From Clostridiales bacterium (GTDB taxonomy: Bacteria > Bacillota > Clostridia > Lachnospirales > Lachnospiraceae), in the NCBI GenBank assembly GCA_018372435.1, contig JAHAJA010000003.1, forward strand, positions 62,001 through 126,000: DNA of 64,000 nucleotides. The letters run 5' to 3'. A program made the position numbers and the translations under genes. The notes beneath the pieces were generated by a model. It ran no database searches, was not told the DNA's origin, and was given only the letters and a program-made list of their open reading frames with translations. This document shows positions 26,080 through 35,028 of this stretch, one piece after another (the stretch's first letter is position 1; the number at the start of each line of letters is the position of its first letter).

Positions 26080-26385
26080 CTACCGTTTACTATAAGTATG
26101 ACATTCTGTTTCATAGCAGTTACAAGCTGAACCACAGGAACAGACATCAACATGGTCTGCGTGACAGGAGCAATCTTCATTATAGGTACAGTCGTGAGCT
26201 TTGCAGGCTATATTAGTTTCTGGACTACCAGAGCCACTACAATTTGAAGTTCCTGAAGATTCTATAAAACTACTACAACAAGTGTTTTCTTTAGTTGCTC
26301 CACCAGATACGTCGATAGTATGTCGGTTACATAATTTGGAATCATTATGTGTACAATTATATACCGAACATGATAAATTTGGCAT
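26080..26385 (-). CDS. Cys-rich DUF1540 protein with two repeats
   Basis: 101 aa from the ATG at 26385, which lies seven bases after GAGGAGG. Two DUF1540 units are visible: 'LSCSVYNCTHNDSKLCNRH' near the N terminus and 'IACKAHDCTYNEDCSCHADH' in the middle. A third Cys cluster is at the end ('CSCGSACNCYETEC'). About one residue in six is Cys. These small proteins are common in spore-forming clostridia and probably bind metal or sit in the spore. No partner is adjacent. Confidence 0.8.
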   Translation of the reverse strand: MPNLSCSVYNCTHNDSKLCNRHTIDVSGGATKENTCCSSFIESSGTSNCSGSGSPETNIACKAHDCTYNEDCSCHADHVDVCSCGSACNCYETECHTYSKR

Positions 26386-26523
26386 GGGAAACCTCCTCAA
26401 TTTTTATTTTTCAAGATTAGTATAACCATGGGAATGAAAATTATGCTATAGGTTGTCTATATGATGATGTAAAAATTGGAGTAGGATTGCCTTGACTTCA
26501 TGTTAATTTAGTTTCAGATGAAA

Positions 26524-27213
26524 TTAGAAATTAAAAAAAGATAGAATATGATCTAAGTCAAGTACTTCAACAGGGAGAACTTCGGTTTCTTCTGTACATA
26601 AAGACAGCTGATACTGGTTTTCCCATGACTGTGTAAAAAGATACAAGGGTTTGGAGGTATATGCAGATGCATCTATTTGTAAAGAAGGAAGCTGTATGAT
26701 AAACTCATTTAATGGTATGTAGATTCCCTTTCCGATATATTTAACAAAACTTTCTTTCAGTGTCCAGTAAGTATAAAACACTTCTGCATGCATATCTTGT
26801 GGTCTTGACAAGAGCTCATAATACTCATCTTGGTGAAAGAACCGCTTTGCTATGTCGTAGTGACATGTACTTATATTCTCAATGTCAATGCCAATCTCTT
26901 TTGTGCTAGTACCGCATACAATCCAATCCTTTGAGTGTGAAATATTAAAAAAGAAATCATCATGTTCTAGACCATAACAATCAACATATGGCTTTTTATA
27001 TTCATTGTAGGTTACGTTACATTCAGATCCAAGGCCCTCTTGTTTTAGAATGTATTGAAGTAACAATCCAGATAACATACTTTGAATAGCATCCTTTTCA
27101 AAGCGGTAACTGGTGACTCTGTCTATTCGCTCTCTTGATAAAAGACGTAATATAGTCTCTTTTTCACTGGGAGTTAGAGAAATATTGCAATTAAGGGCAT
27201 ATCTTTTCACCAT
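26524..27213 (-). CDS. Sfp-type 4'-phosphopantetheinyl transferase
   Basis: 229 aa, the standard length for the Sfp class. The magnesium-CoA site is seen as 'EIGIDIENI' and 'YWTLKESFVKYIGKGI', and 'FFNISHSKDWIVCG' supplies the conserved His. It moves the phosphopantetheine arm of CoA onto carrier proteins of fatty-acid, polyketide or peptide synthases. No such synthase is in the window, so it may serve a distant cluster or be the cell's general enzyme. A strong AGGAGG ribosome site precedes it. Confidence 0.92.
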   Translation of the reverse strand: MVKRYALNCNISLTPSEKETILRLLSRERIDRVTSYRFEKDAIQSMLSGLLLQYILKQEGLGSECNVTYNEYKKPYVDCYGLEHDDFFFNISHSKDWIVCGTSTKEIGIDIENISTCHYDIAKRFFHQDEYYELLSRPQDMHAEVFYTYWTLKESFVKYIGKGIYIPLNEFIIQLPSLQIDASAYTSKPLYLFTQSWENQYQLSLCTEETEVLPVEVLDLDHILSFFNF

Positions 27214-27247
27214 AGAAAATCCTCCTGATAGTTAGTAATTATAGTAA

Positions 27248-27577
27248 TTATTTATCCTCATGCTGTTTCTCTTGTTTTATTTCCCATTCAAGTACAAAGG
27301 TCATTAGGACACGTAATACAAAGATTGAAGCTAAGATAATTAGTTCATCAAAAGATTTAATCAGTACTGTTTTCAAGATTTCAGCAGCTAATTTGAATTC
27401 CAATGCAGTAGCAAGTGACGCTGCGAATTGATATTTAATTTTATAAGGCTCTTTGGTACGTAATTCTTTTAGATATCCCCAAAATGCTTTAAAGCCACCA
27501 ATACTTAGTATGGTAATACCCATAAGTTCGAAGATATGAATCAGAATAGGTAGATAAGTTTCGAATACATATTCCAT
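27248..27577 (-). CDS. DUF1622 small membrane protein
   Basis: 109 aa with two to three hydrophobic segments, residues ~8-30 and ~70-98. A conserved central 'FAASLATALEFKLAAEILKT' is characteristic of DUF1622. It lies 34 bp upstream of the phosphopantetheinyl transferase on the same strand, so co-transcription is likely. Function of the family is unknown. Confidence 0.85.
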   Translation of the reverse strand: MEYVFETYLPILIHIFELMGITILSIGGFKAFWGYLKELRTKEPYKIKYQFAASLATALEFKLAAEILKTVLIKSFDELIILASIFVLRVLMTFVLEWEIKQEKQHEDK

Positions 27578-27693
27578 TGTAGGTTCCTTTCATGTTCTTT
27601 TCCTAAAAGTTATGTTTAACGCAATATGTAATATTATACTAGGAATATGGTTTTATCGCAATGAAAAGACTTATTAGTTGACTTAGAGTGGAA

Positions 27694-28701
27694 TTATACG
27701 GATTTTCGATTGATAAGCGTCGTGGAAATTTGAATTTTGAGTGGATAACTATCAGAGCTATCAATAATTTCTATCAAACGCTTCACAGCAATTTCCCCCA
27801 TATATTGTTTTGGGACACTAATCGTTGTTAGTGCAGGCTCTATATAGGTGCAAAAAGGCATATCATCAAAACCGATTATGGCTACATCATCTGGAATTTG
27901 ATAGCCTTTTTCTTTCAGTGCCTTCATTGCTCCAGCGGCAATAAGGTCATTATCGGCAAAATAGCATCGAGATGGATCTTCACCGTGATTCAGTAAATCA
28001 AGCATATCGTGATAAGCTCCGTCTAGGGAGGGAGTTAGTGATAAAACAGGAGATCTAGAGGAAGACATTCCACTTTCACGGATTGCTTTGTAAAAACCAT
28101 CTGATCGCTCATCAAAATTAACAATTGAATAAGAAGAGTGTAGATATCCCGGTTGAGATTTGGTTTTCTGAATAATAAAATTAGTTGCTTGATAAGCACC
28201 TTGTAAATTGTTAATTAGAATACAATCAAAATTCAAATCATGATAATAAGTATCAAGTACTACAAGAGGGGTTTTTATCCTAGAAAAAGGGTGAAAATCC
28301 TCTTTTTTCATTTCTGTCGCTAATAGGATAATACCATCATAGAAAGATAGGCTATTAATTTGGTGTTCAATATCTGTATCTCCATAGAGATAGCTTATAT
28401 GCAACTGATAATAAAGCTTTCTACAACTCTGCTCAATACTGTCAGTGAGTTGGTTGAAAAAGGGAGTATCGGTAACGACGGCACCGTGCTTTTTAAAGAT
28501 AATTAATGAAATATTTCTTTTAGTTGTTTTGAATTCATTGAAATTTTGTTTACGAGTAAAATCATAACCATATTGTGTAGCAGTTTCTATTACCTTTTTT
28601 CGAGTCGTAGTGCTGACTCCAGGCTTGTTGTTTAGAGCCATAGAAATAGCGGCTTCAGATAAATTCAATATTCTAGCAAGTTCTTTTGATGATATGGGCA
28701 T
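27694..28701 (-). CDS. LacI-family transcriptional repressor
   Basis: 336 aa from the ATG at 28701, which follows AAGGAGA; an upstream in-frame ATG would add ten residues. An N-terminal helix-turn-helix ('SSKELARILNLSEAAISMALNNKPGVS') and hinge precede a periplasmic-binding-like sugar sensor ending 'DDVAIIGFDDMPFCTYIEPALTTISVP'. It is divergent from a glycoside hydrolase gene, the standard arrangement for a local carbohydrate repressor. Overlapping dyads at 28821-28853 are candidate operators. A mobile-element copy has inserted between those dyads and the hydrolase gene. Confidence 0.9.
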   Translation of the reverse strand: MPISSKELARILNLSEAAISMALNNKPGVSTTTRKKVIETATQYGYDFTRKQNFNEFKTTKRNISLIIFKKHGAVVTDTPFFNQLTDSIEQSCRKLYYQLHISYLYGDTDIEHQINSLSFYDGIILLATEMKKEDFHPFSRIKTPLVVLDTYYHDLNFDCILINNLQGAYQATNFIIQKTKSQPGYLHSSYSIVNFDERSDGFYKAIRESGMSSSRSPVLSLTPSLDGAYHDMLDLLNHGEDPSRCYFADNDLIAAGAMKALKEKGYQIPDDVAIIGFDDMPFCTYIEPALTTISVPKQYMGEIAVKRLIEIIDSSDSYPLKIQISTTLINRKSV

Positions 28702-28820
28702 AATAATGATTCTCCTTCCTAAGTTCCTCAAATGATATCATCATTAAATAAATAGATTATATGAAATCTTTATGTAAGTTCTATGACCTACTATATGATA
28801 TTAAGCAAATTAAGTCAATT

Positions 28821-28853
28821 ATTTAGTGATTTCAACTAAATTATTGGTTGAAA
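28821..28853. promoter_or_regulatory. Overlapping dyads, candidate LacI-type operator
   Basis: ATTTAGT (28821-28827) mirrors ACTAAAT (28835-28841). TTTCAAC (28830-28836) mirrors GTTGAAA (28847-28853). Both lie between the divergent lacI-like gene and glycoside hydrolase gene. Confidence 0.4.
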
Positions 28854-28889
28854 TTAAGTGGTGATATGAATAGTATTAAGATACAGTAT

Positions 28890-29024
28890 TGGTTAGAGTG
28901 TCAAAAGCCTCTCGTAAAACTTGCCTCCGTCAATTTGCACATATAAAACTTGACATAGCATGATCACACATAAATTTGTGCAAATTGACGAAATCAAAAA
29001 AAATTAGCTTTTGACACTCTAACC
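28890..29024. mobile_element. MITE-like inverted-repeat element, copy 1 (core deleted, 135 bp)
   Basis: The ends GGTTAGAGTGTCAAAAGC and GCTTTTGACACTCTAACC are perfect 18-bp inverted repeats. A second inner pair, CGTCAATTTGCACA, is also inverted. The direct repeat AGTAT flanks it at 28885-28889 and 29025-29029. It aligns with copies 2 and 3 but lacks their ~130-bp core; the junction falls at a short TTGAC repeat. It ends 41 bp before the start of the glycoside hydrolase gene. It encodes nothing. Confidence 0.85.
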
Positions 29025-29065
29025 AGTATAAAAAATTAAAAGTATTATGAGGAGAATTTTGTATT

Positions 29066-30544
29066 ATGGAGAAAATGATGATGATTTATGAAAAATGGTC
29101 TATAATCGAGCTATCTTTTCCTGGAAAACAGGAAGGAAATCCATTCACAGATTACGAAATAAGGGGTATATTCAAGTGTGAGAAAGAATCAAAGACAATA
29201 TCCGGGTTTTATGATGGAGATGGAATTTATAAGATCCGATTTATGCCATCTTTCGTAGGAATGTATCAATATGATGTGAAAGGTAGCTTTAATGAGGAGT
29301 GTTTTACTGGAGATTTTCAAGTAGTAGAAGCAGCAGAAGGAAATCATGGGATAGTAAAAGTAGTTAATCAATACTATTTTGCCCATGAGGATGGTACGGC
29401 CTATTATCCTGTTGGGACTACATGTTATGCATGGCTTTTTCAAAAGCAAGAACTTCGTCAACAGACATTAGATACCCTTAAAGAAGGGTACTTTAATAAG
29501 GTGCGTTTTTGTATTTTTCCAAAATACTATGACTTTAATAGAGAAGATCCTGAGTTATTTCCTTTTGAACGTCTAGATAATGATAATCAGCAGGAAGGAG
29601 CATATCAATGGGATTATACAAGATTTAATCCATCGTATTTTGAGGTTTTTGAAGAATATATAAGCGAACTTATGAAACTGGGTATAGAAGCAGATATTAT
29701 ATTATTCCATCCTTATGATAGATGGGGCTTTTCAAAAATGTCAACTGAAGTAAATGAGGCCTATTTAAAATATGTAATTGCTAGACTTTCCGCATATCCT
29801 AATGTATGGTGGAGTATGGCAAATGAGTATGATATTATGAGTCATGTGTCGATTACTGATTGGGAATACTATGCCAAGATTCTTGTTGAGAATGATCCAT
29901 ATGGACACCTAAGAAGTATACATAACTGTGGGCCATTTTATGATTATACAAAACCTTGGATAACGCATGTAAGTATACAAAGACAAGATGTATACAAATG
30001 TGCAGAGTATACAGAGGAATACCGAGAAAAGTATGGTAAACCAGTTGTTCTAGATGAAATTGCATATGAAGGGAATTTCCCATATGCATGGGGAAATATT
30101 AGTGCGCAGGAATTAGTACGCCGGTTCTGGGAAGCATCAATTCGAGGTGGTTATGCAACACATGGAGAAACCTATCTTACGGAGGATGAGGTTATCTGGT
30201 GGAGCCATGGAGGAACACTACATGGAGAAAGTGCGGAAAGAATTAAGTTTTTGAAGGGTATATTAGAACAGGTACCGGGAAATGGTTTGAAGAATGTAAA
30301 ATACAGTTGGGATGAAGTAGTTGCTTGTGCAGAAGAGGATGATAATTATAAAATCTTCTATTATGGATTCTGCCGTCCGAGTTATAGAATATTTGAATAT
30401 CTGGAAGATGAATGTAGGTATCATGTTGAGATAATTGATACTTGGAATATGACGATTCATGACATGGGGGTTCATGAAGGTAAATTCCGTTTAACTCTAC
30501 CAGGAAAAGAATATATGGCAGTTAGGGTTAGGAAAATAGGATAG
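29066..30544 (+). CDS. Glycoside hydrolase with DUF5060, DUF4038-like barrel and DUF5605 domains
   Basis: 492 aa, no signal peptide, so it acts inside the cell on imported oligosaccharides. An N-terminal beta domain (~1-90, DUF5060-like) contains 'GFYDGDGIYKIRFMPSFVG'. A TIM barrel follows with 'WWSMANEYD' (candidate acid/base Glu254) and 'PVVLDEIAYEG' (candidate nucleophile Glu331). A C-terminal beta domain of the DUF5605 kind ends the protein. This architecture is related to GH140-like and apiosidase-type enzymes. The substrate is unknown; the divergent LacI regulator suggests induction by a sugar. A mobile element lies just upstream of its GAGGAG site. Confidence 0.75.
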   Translation: MEKMMMIYEKWSIIELSFPGKQEGNPFTDYEIRGIFKCEKESKTISGFYDGDGIYKIRFMPSFVGMYQYDVKGSFNEECFTGDFQVVEAAEGNHGIVKVVNQYYFAHEDGTAYYPVGTTCYAWLFQKQELRQQTLDTLKEGYFNKVRFCIFPKYYDFNREDPELFPFERLDNDNQQEGAYQWDYTRFNPSYFEVFEEYISELMKLGIEADIILFHPYDRWGFSKMSTEVNEAYLKYVIARLSAYPNVWWSMANEYDIMSHVSITDWEYYAKILVENDPYGHLRSIHNCGPFYDYTKPWITHVSIQRQDVYKCAEYTEEYREKYGKPVVLDEIAYEGNFPYAWGNISAQELVRRFWEASIRGGYATHGETYLTEDEVIWWSHGGTLHGESAERIKFLKGILEQVPGNGLKNVKYSWDEVVACAEEDDNYKIFYYGFCRPSYRIFEYLEDECRYHVEIIDTWNMTIHDMGVHEGKFRLTLPGKEYMAVRVRKIG

Positions 30545-30727
30545 AAAAAGCACCACTATAGTATGGTTTTCTTCCAATTAACGAATAATAATGATATACT
30601 ATTAGCACAATTTATAAGGGATACTAATGATAGCTGGACATTAATACAAATTAATCCCGAAGATTGTATCAAAGAATAACGTAAGAGTATGCACCATAAG
30701 ATGTATTGAATGAAGGGAGAGAAATAT

Positions 30728-30997
30728 ATGAATGATAAAATCTATGAATTTGAAGCTCACATACAAAAGGTTCCAGATATAGATGGGGCATATGTTGAAT
30801 TTCCTTATGATGTAAAGCAGGAATTCGGTAAGGGAAGAGTGAAGGTGAAAGCCACATTTGATGGCGTAGAATATGAGGGGAGTTTAGTACGTATGAAAAC
30901 ACCGTGTCACATTATCGGACTTAGAAAGGATATCAGGGCGTCGATTAATAAACAGCCAGGGGATATGGTTAAGGTTACAATACAAGAAAGAGAATAG
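30728..30997 (+). CDS. DUF1905 family small protein
   Basis: 89 aa from ATG 30728, preceded by AAGGGAGAGAA. The sequence is a compact beta-barrel pattern: 'YEFEAHIQKVPDIDGAYVEFPYDV', then 'FGKGRVKVKATFDGVEYEGSLV', and the final 'IGLRKDIRASINKQPGDMVKVTI'. This matches DUF1905, found alone or fused to YdeI-like domains. Its biochemical role is unknown. It stands between the hydrolase and the amylase, with separate spacing from both. Confidence 0.85.
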   Translation: MNDKIYEFEAHIQKVPDIDGAYVEFPYDVKQEFGKGRVKVKATFDGVEYEGSLVRMKTPCHIIGLRKDIRASINKQPGDMVKVTIQERE

Positions 30998-31048
30998 AAC
31001 TAGAAGATCAAAAAGTAATAAAATTGAAAAACCTAACAAGTTTCAAAA

Positions 31049-31083
31049 AGCATATTTCGAAATTATTCGAAATATGCTATACT
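31049..31083 (+). promoter_or_regulatory. Long perfect palindrome overlapping the amylase promoter
   Basis: AGCATATTTCGAA (31049-31061) and TTCGAAATATGCT (31066-31078) are perfect 13-bp arms with a 4-bp spacer. The last base starts a TATACT -10-like hexamer (31078-31083), so a protein bound here would block or guide RNA polymerase at the amylase gene. Confidence 0.6.
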
Positions 31084-31181
31084 TGGAAATGTAATGAAAA
31101 TACTGGATTAATACAAGGAGAAGGTATTTTTAAAATTAGTATTTTACATTACAAAATAATGTATGAGGAGGTTTTTCAATA

Positions 31182-34100
31182 ATGAAGAATCAAAGAAACA
31201 AGCGTATGTATTATAGCATATGCGCAATTATCCTAAGCGTAGTCATGGTGCTTTTAGATGTAGGTGCCGCGAATAAGTATGTATTCGCAAGTACGGTAAC
31301 AGAACGCTCCAATGACTATGAGCTAGTGGATAATGTCCAGGATGCGTCTATCTTGCATTGCTGGAATTGGTCATATAAGACCATTGAAGATAATATGCAG
31401 TTGATCGCTGAAAGTGGTTATTCTGCAATACAGACATCTCCAGCAACACAACCTAAGGACTATGCATACAAAGGTGTTGTAGACTCTGAGGTTGGAATAC
31501 CAGGGTATGGTGGAACTGGTAACTGGTGGAAGCTATATCAACCTGTTACACAAAGTGTTTGTGATAACGGGCAGACTTGGCTAGGAACAAAAGAAGAACT
31601 TGAATCAATGTGTCAAACAGCAGAAAAGTATGGTATTAAAGTAATCGTAGATATTGTTGCTAATCACATGGGTAACATTACTGGTTGGAAAAATGCACTT
31701 TCTGATGTATCACCTCAAGTAGGAGAGTATTGGAACAGCGAAATGCTTACAGATCCATCCTATTGGCATATTAATCAATATCAAGTATGGATGAGTGACA
31801 GTAGACTTCATTTTGCAATGGGCAGTTTAGGAATGCCAGATTTAAACACAGCTGATAAGAGAGTACAAGCATATATATATAATTATCTGAATGAATTAAT
31901 TGACTGCGGTGTGGATGGCTTCCGATTTGATGCAGCAAAGCATATCGAAACGCCTGATGATGACCCATCGTTTGCAAGTGATTTCTGGCCAACAGTACTA
32001 GGGAAAGCAAGATCGCATTATAAGGCAAAAACGGGTGGAGAGCTTTATGTATATGGCGAAATACTTAACACAGTAGGTGATAATTTTAGTATTAATTCCT
32101 ACACTAAGTATATGTCAGTAACAGATAATTCTGCAGGAAATCATCTTCTAGAGGCATTTCGAAACAATAATGTCAACACATTAAATATGAACTATGCTCC
32201 GAATGTCTCAGTACTATGGGCAGAATCACATGATACCTATATGAATGAATCTTCTAGATATGCTTCTGATAAATCCATTGTAAGAACATGGGCGATGGTA
32301 GCAAACAAGGATAATGCAGCAAAACTATTCTTTGTAAGGCCATATTATTCAGTGAATATTCTTGAAGGAGATGTAGACGGAGCAATGAAGGGGAATTTAA
32401 AGACTTCTCTGACACCGGCTACCATGGGGGCTTGTGAAACGTATACATGGGCATCTAAAGAAGTAGCAGCAATAAATCATTTTAATAATAGAATGGTAGA
32501 TAAACAAGAGAATATGGGTACTGATGGCAATATCGCATATTGCTTCCGTGGAAATGGAGTGGTACTAGCTAATTTTAATGGATCTGGACAGATTTCCATG
32601 TCAGCACGTGGAATGGCAAATGGTACATACACCGATGAAGTTTCAGGAAATACATTCACAGTTTCTAATGGAGTTATTTCAGGTAGAATCGACAGTACGT
32701 ATGGTATAGCGGTTGTTTATCAGAATGTGAAGTCTAATCCTAATAGCTCATATCCTGTGCAAATTAAGGCTAGTGTCGGTAACGGTACCAGTTTCTATGG
32801 AGAGTCATTAAGTGTAACTATTGAGGCATTATATGCTACTAACGCAACATACACTGCAAGCACGGGAGAATCAGGCTCATTCAGTGGATCAAAGACAATT
32901 GATATAGGAAAAGGTTTGGTAAGTGGTCAATCCGTTACATTAACAGTAACAGGAACGAATGCCAAAGGAACCGTAACACAAGTATATACCTATACGAAGA
33001 ATGAATATGATTTAGAAAACTGTATCTTCTTTAAGAATACTTCTGGTTGGTCTAACGTTACAGCATATCTATGGAATGATAAGGTAGCACCAATTAAGAA
33101 TAATGCTTCATGGCCAGGTCAAGAGATGTATCAATGTGATGCGCAAAACAGTATATACGCCCTTAAGATAGATCCAAGTGCAGGATATACGAAGGTAATA
33201 TTTAGTAACAAAGGTTCGTCCCAGTCAAAAGATCTTGTAATGGGTAATATTGGTTATCTATATAATTTGAGTACGGGAACGTGGGAACTCTATAAAGAAG
33301 AGGGAGATAAAACGCCTACGATTGTAGCTTCTAAAGAATCCTCTGTAATTACAACTGCAACGGATATCACCTTCACTGTAAAGGATACACAGACGGCAAC
33401 GTATTCAATCAATGGAAGTGAGCCAGTAAGTTTTCAGAACACTGTAACAGTAAAAGTAGGTGAGAACCTTGCCGAAGGAGCAACCGATACGGTTGTAATC
33501 TATGCAACAAATGGAACAAAAACAAAGACAAGTACATACCAATATACAATGGAATATAAAGTGCCAGTAGTAACTGCAACCGTTCCAAGTGGAACTACTT
33601 TTACGGATACGTTAGATGTTAAATTCACAGTTGCCAATGCATCAAGTGCTACAATTTCAGATGGAACGACTACAACGTCATTTACTGGTTCCATTGGTGT
33701 TACAGCAAAAGGTACTACGACGTATACGATTGCTATAACGAAGGGTGGCAAGAATTATACATTTACCTATACTTACATAAAGAATGAATATGATTTGGAG
33801 AATTGTATCTTCTTTAAGAATACTTCTGGTTGGTCTAACGTTACAGCATATCTATGGAATGATAAGGTATCTCCAATAAAGAATAATGCTGCATGGCCTG
33901 GTCAAGAAATGTTTAAATGTGATTCGCAAAATAATATCTATGCGCTTAAGATAAATCCAGACGCAGGATATACAAAAATAATATTTAGTAACAAAGGGGC
34001 ATCACAGACGAAAGATTTAGCAATAGGAAATATTGGTTATCTGTATAATATGAGTACTGGAACATGGGAACTTTATAAGGAAGAAGGAGATAAAACACCT

Positions 34101-34895
34101 ACCATCGCAGCCTCCAAAGAGTCATCTGTTATTACAGCTGCAATGGATGTAACATTCTCTGTAAAGAATGCACAGTCTTCGACATATTCAATAAATGGTG
34201 GAAACCCAGTAAGCTTTCAGGATTCCGTGACAGTAAGGGTGGGAAATAATCTTGCTGAGGGAGCAATGGATACGGTTGTAATCAATGCTTATAATGGGAC
34301 AAAAACGAAGTCGAGTACCTACCAATATATGATGGAATATAAAGAACCAGTAGTTACAGCATCTGTTTCAAGTGGAACTACTTTTACGGATTCGTTAGAT
34401 GTTACGTTTACAGTTACCAATGCTTTAACAGCTACAATTTCTAATGGAACAACGACAACGTCATTCGACAATTCCATTCGTGTTACAGCTACTGATACTA
34501 CGACTTATACGATTGTTGTAACAAAGGGAGGCAAGAATTATACATTTACCTATACTTACACAAAGCTTAAAGAGGCTCAGAACAGTGTGTATTTGAATGT
34601 AAGTACTTGCAGTTGGTTTGGTAATGATAGTGCCGTAGCGGTAGTTAAGTTTAACAATGAGAGTGGATACACAAAATGCGAGAAGTTAACCTACAATAAT
34701 TCAGTATATTATAAAGCAGTAGTACCAGAAGGTGCTACAAGTGTAACGATTGGTAGAATGATACCAAATGGTAATATCTATAATAATCTTACTTTATCGT
34801 TATTGAGTGAAAAGAATGTATGGACATCCAATTCAAGCTTTAATGGTGGTAATTGGACATATAGTTCGGCTATAGGTACAACCTTAGCTAATTAG
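31182..34895 (+). CDS. Secreted multidomain alpha-amylase (GH13) with duplicated starch-binding modules
   Basis: 1237 aa. A signal peptide spans residues ~1-36. The GH13 barrel (~45-440) shows 'IVDIVANHMGN', 'GVDGFRFDAAKHIE' (nucleophile Asp), 'YVYGEIL' (acid Glu) and 'ESHDTYM' (transition-state Asp). After an Ig-like domain come two tandem copies of a 261-residue unit, each a CBM26-like module ('SGWSNVTAYLWNDKV', 'WPGQEM') plus two Ig-like modules. A final CBM-like domain ('SVYLNVSTCSWF') closes the protein. No cell-wall anchor is visible, so it is probably released or binds starch granules. The ribosome site is GAGGAGG. A palindrome overlaps the promoter. Confidence 0.92.
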   Translation: MKNQRNKRMYYSICAIILSVVMVLLDVGAANKYVFASTVTERSNDYELVDNVQDASILHCWNWSYKTIEDNMQLIAESGYSAIQTSPATQPKDYAYKGVVDSEVGIPGYGGTGNWWKLYQPVTQSVCDNGQTWLGTKEELESMCQTAEKYGIKVIVDIVANHMGNITGWKNALSDVSPQVGEYWNSEMLTDPSYWHINQYQVWMSDSRLHFAMGSLGMPDLNTADKRVQAYIYNYLNELIDCGVDGFRFDAAKHIETPDDDPSFASDFWPTVLGKARSHYKAKTGGELYVYGEILNTVGDNFSINSYTKYMSVTDNSAGNHLLEAFRNNNVNTLNMNYAPNVSVLWAESHDTYMNESSRYASDKSIVRTWAMVANKDNAAKLFFVRPYYSVNILEGDVDGAMKGNLKTSLTPATMGACETYTWASKEVAAINHFNNRMVDKQENMGTDGNIAYCFRGNGVVLANFNGSGQISMSARGMANGTYTDEVSGNTFTVSNGVISGRIDSTYGIAVVYQNVKSNPNSSYPVQIKASVGNGTSFYGESLSVTIEALYATNATYTASTGESGSFSGSKTIDIGKGLVSGQSVTLTVTGTNAKGTVTQVYTYTKNEYDLENCIFFKNTSGWSNVTAYLWNDKVAPIKNNASWPGQEMYQCDAQNSIYALKIDPSAGYTKVIFSNKGSSQSKDLVMGNIGYLYNLSTGTWELYKEEGDKTPTIVASKESSVITTATDITFTVKDTQTATYSINGSEPVSFQNTVTVKVGENLAEGATDTVVIYATNGTKTKTSTYQYTMEYKVPVVTATVPSGTTFTDTLDVKFTVANASSATISDGTTTTSFTGSIGVTAKGTTTYTIAITKGGKNYTFTYTYIKNEYDLENCIFFKNTSGWSNVTAYLWNDKVSPIKNNAAWPGQEMFKCDSQNNIYALKINPDAGYTKIIFSNKGASQTKDLAIGNIGYLYNMSTGTWELYKEEGDKTPTIAASKESSVITAAMDVTFSVKNAQSSTYSINGGNPVSFQDSVTVRVGNNLAEGAMDTVVINAYNGTKTKSSTYQYMMEYKEPVVTASVSSGTTFTDSLDVTFTVTNALTATISNGTTTTSFDNSIRVTATDTTTYTIVVTKGGKNYTFTYTYTKLKEAQNSVYLNVSTCSWFGNDSAVAVVKFNNESGYTKCEKLTYNNSVYYKAVVPEGATSVTIGRMIPNGNIYNNLTLSLLSEKNVWTSNSSFNGGNWTYSSAIGTTLAN
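32997..34562 (+). repeat. Tandem 783-bp duplication inside the amylase gene
   Basis: The unit 32997-33779 is repeated at 33780-34562, exactly 261 codons each. The first ~90 bp are nearly identical in the two units and the rest is clearly similar. Each encodes one starch-binding and two Ig-like modules. Confidence 0.9.
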
Positions 34896-34915
34896 TCTAG
34901 AGAACCTATAATAGT

Positions 34916-34979
34916 TGCACCCTCTTGGCAAACGAGATTAATACTTGTCTACCAAGAGGGTGCATTTTTAATTCTTAGA
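34916..34979 (+). terminator. Terminator after the amylase gene
   Basis: TGCACCCTCTTGG and CCAAGAGGGTGCA pair perfectly (13 bp) and are followed by TTTTTA. Confidence 0.92.
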
Positions 34980-35028
34980 GAAATGACCTAACATATAATG
35001 ATACAATAAAACGCTTGCATAACTCATA

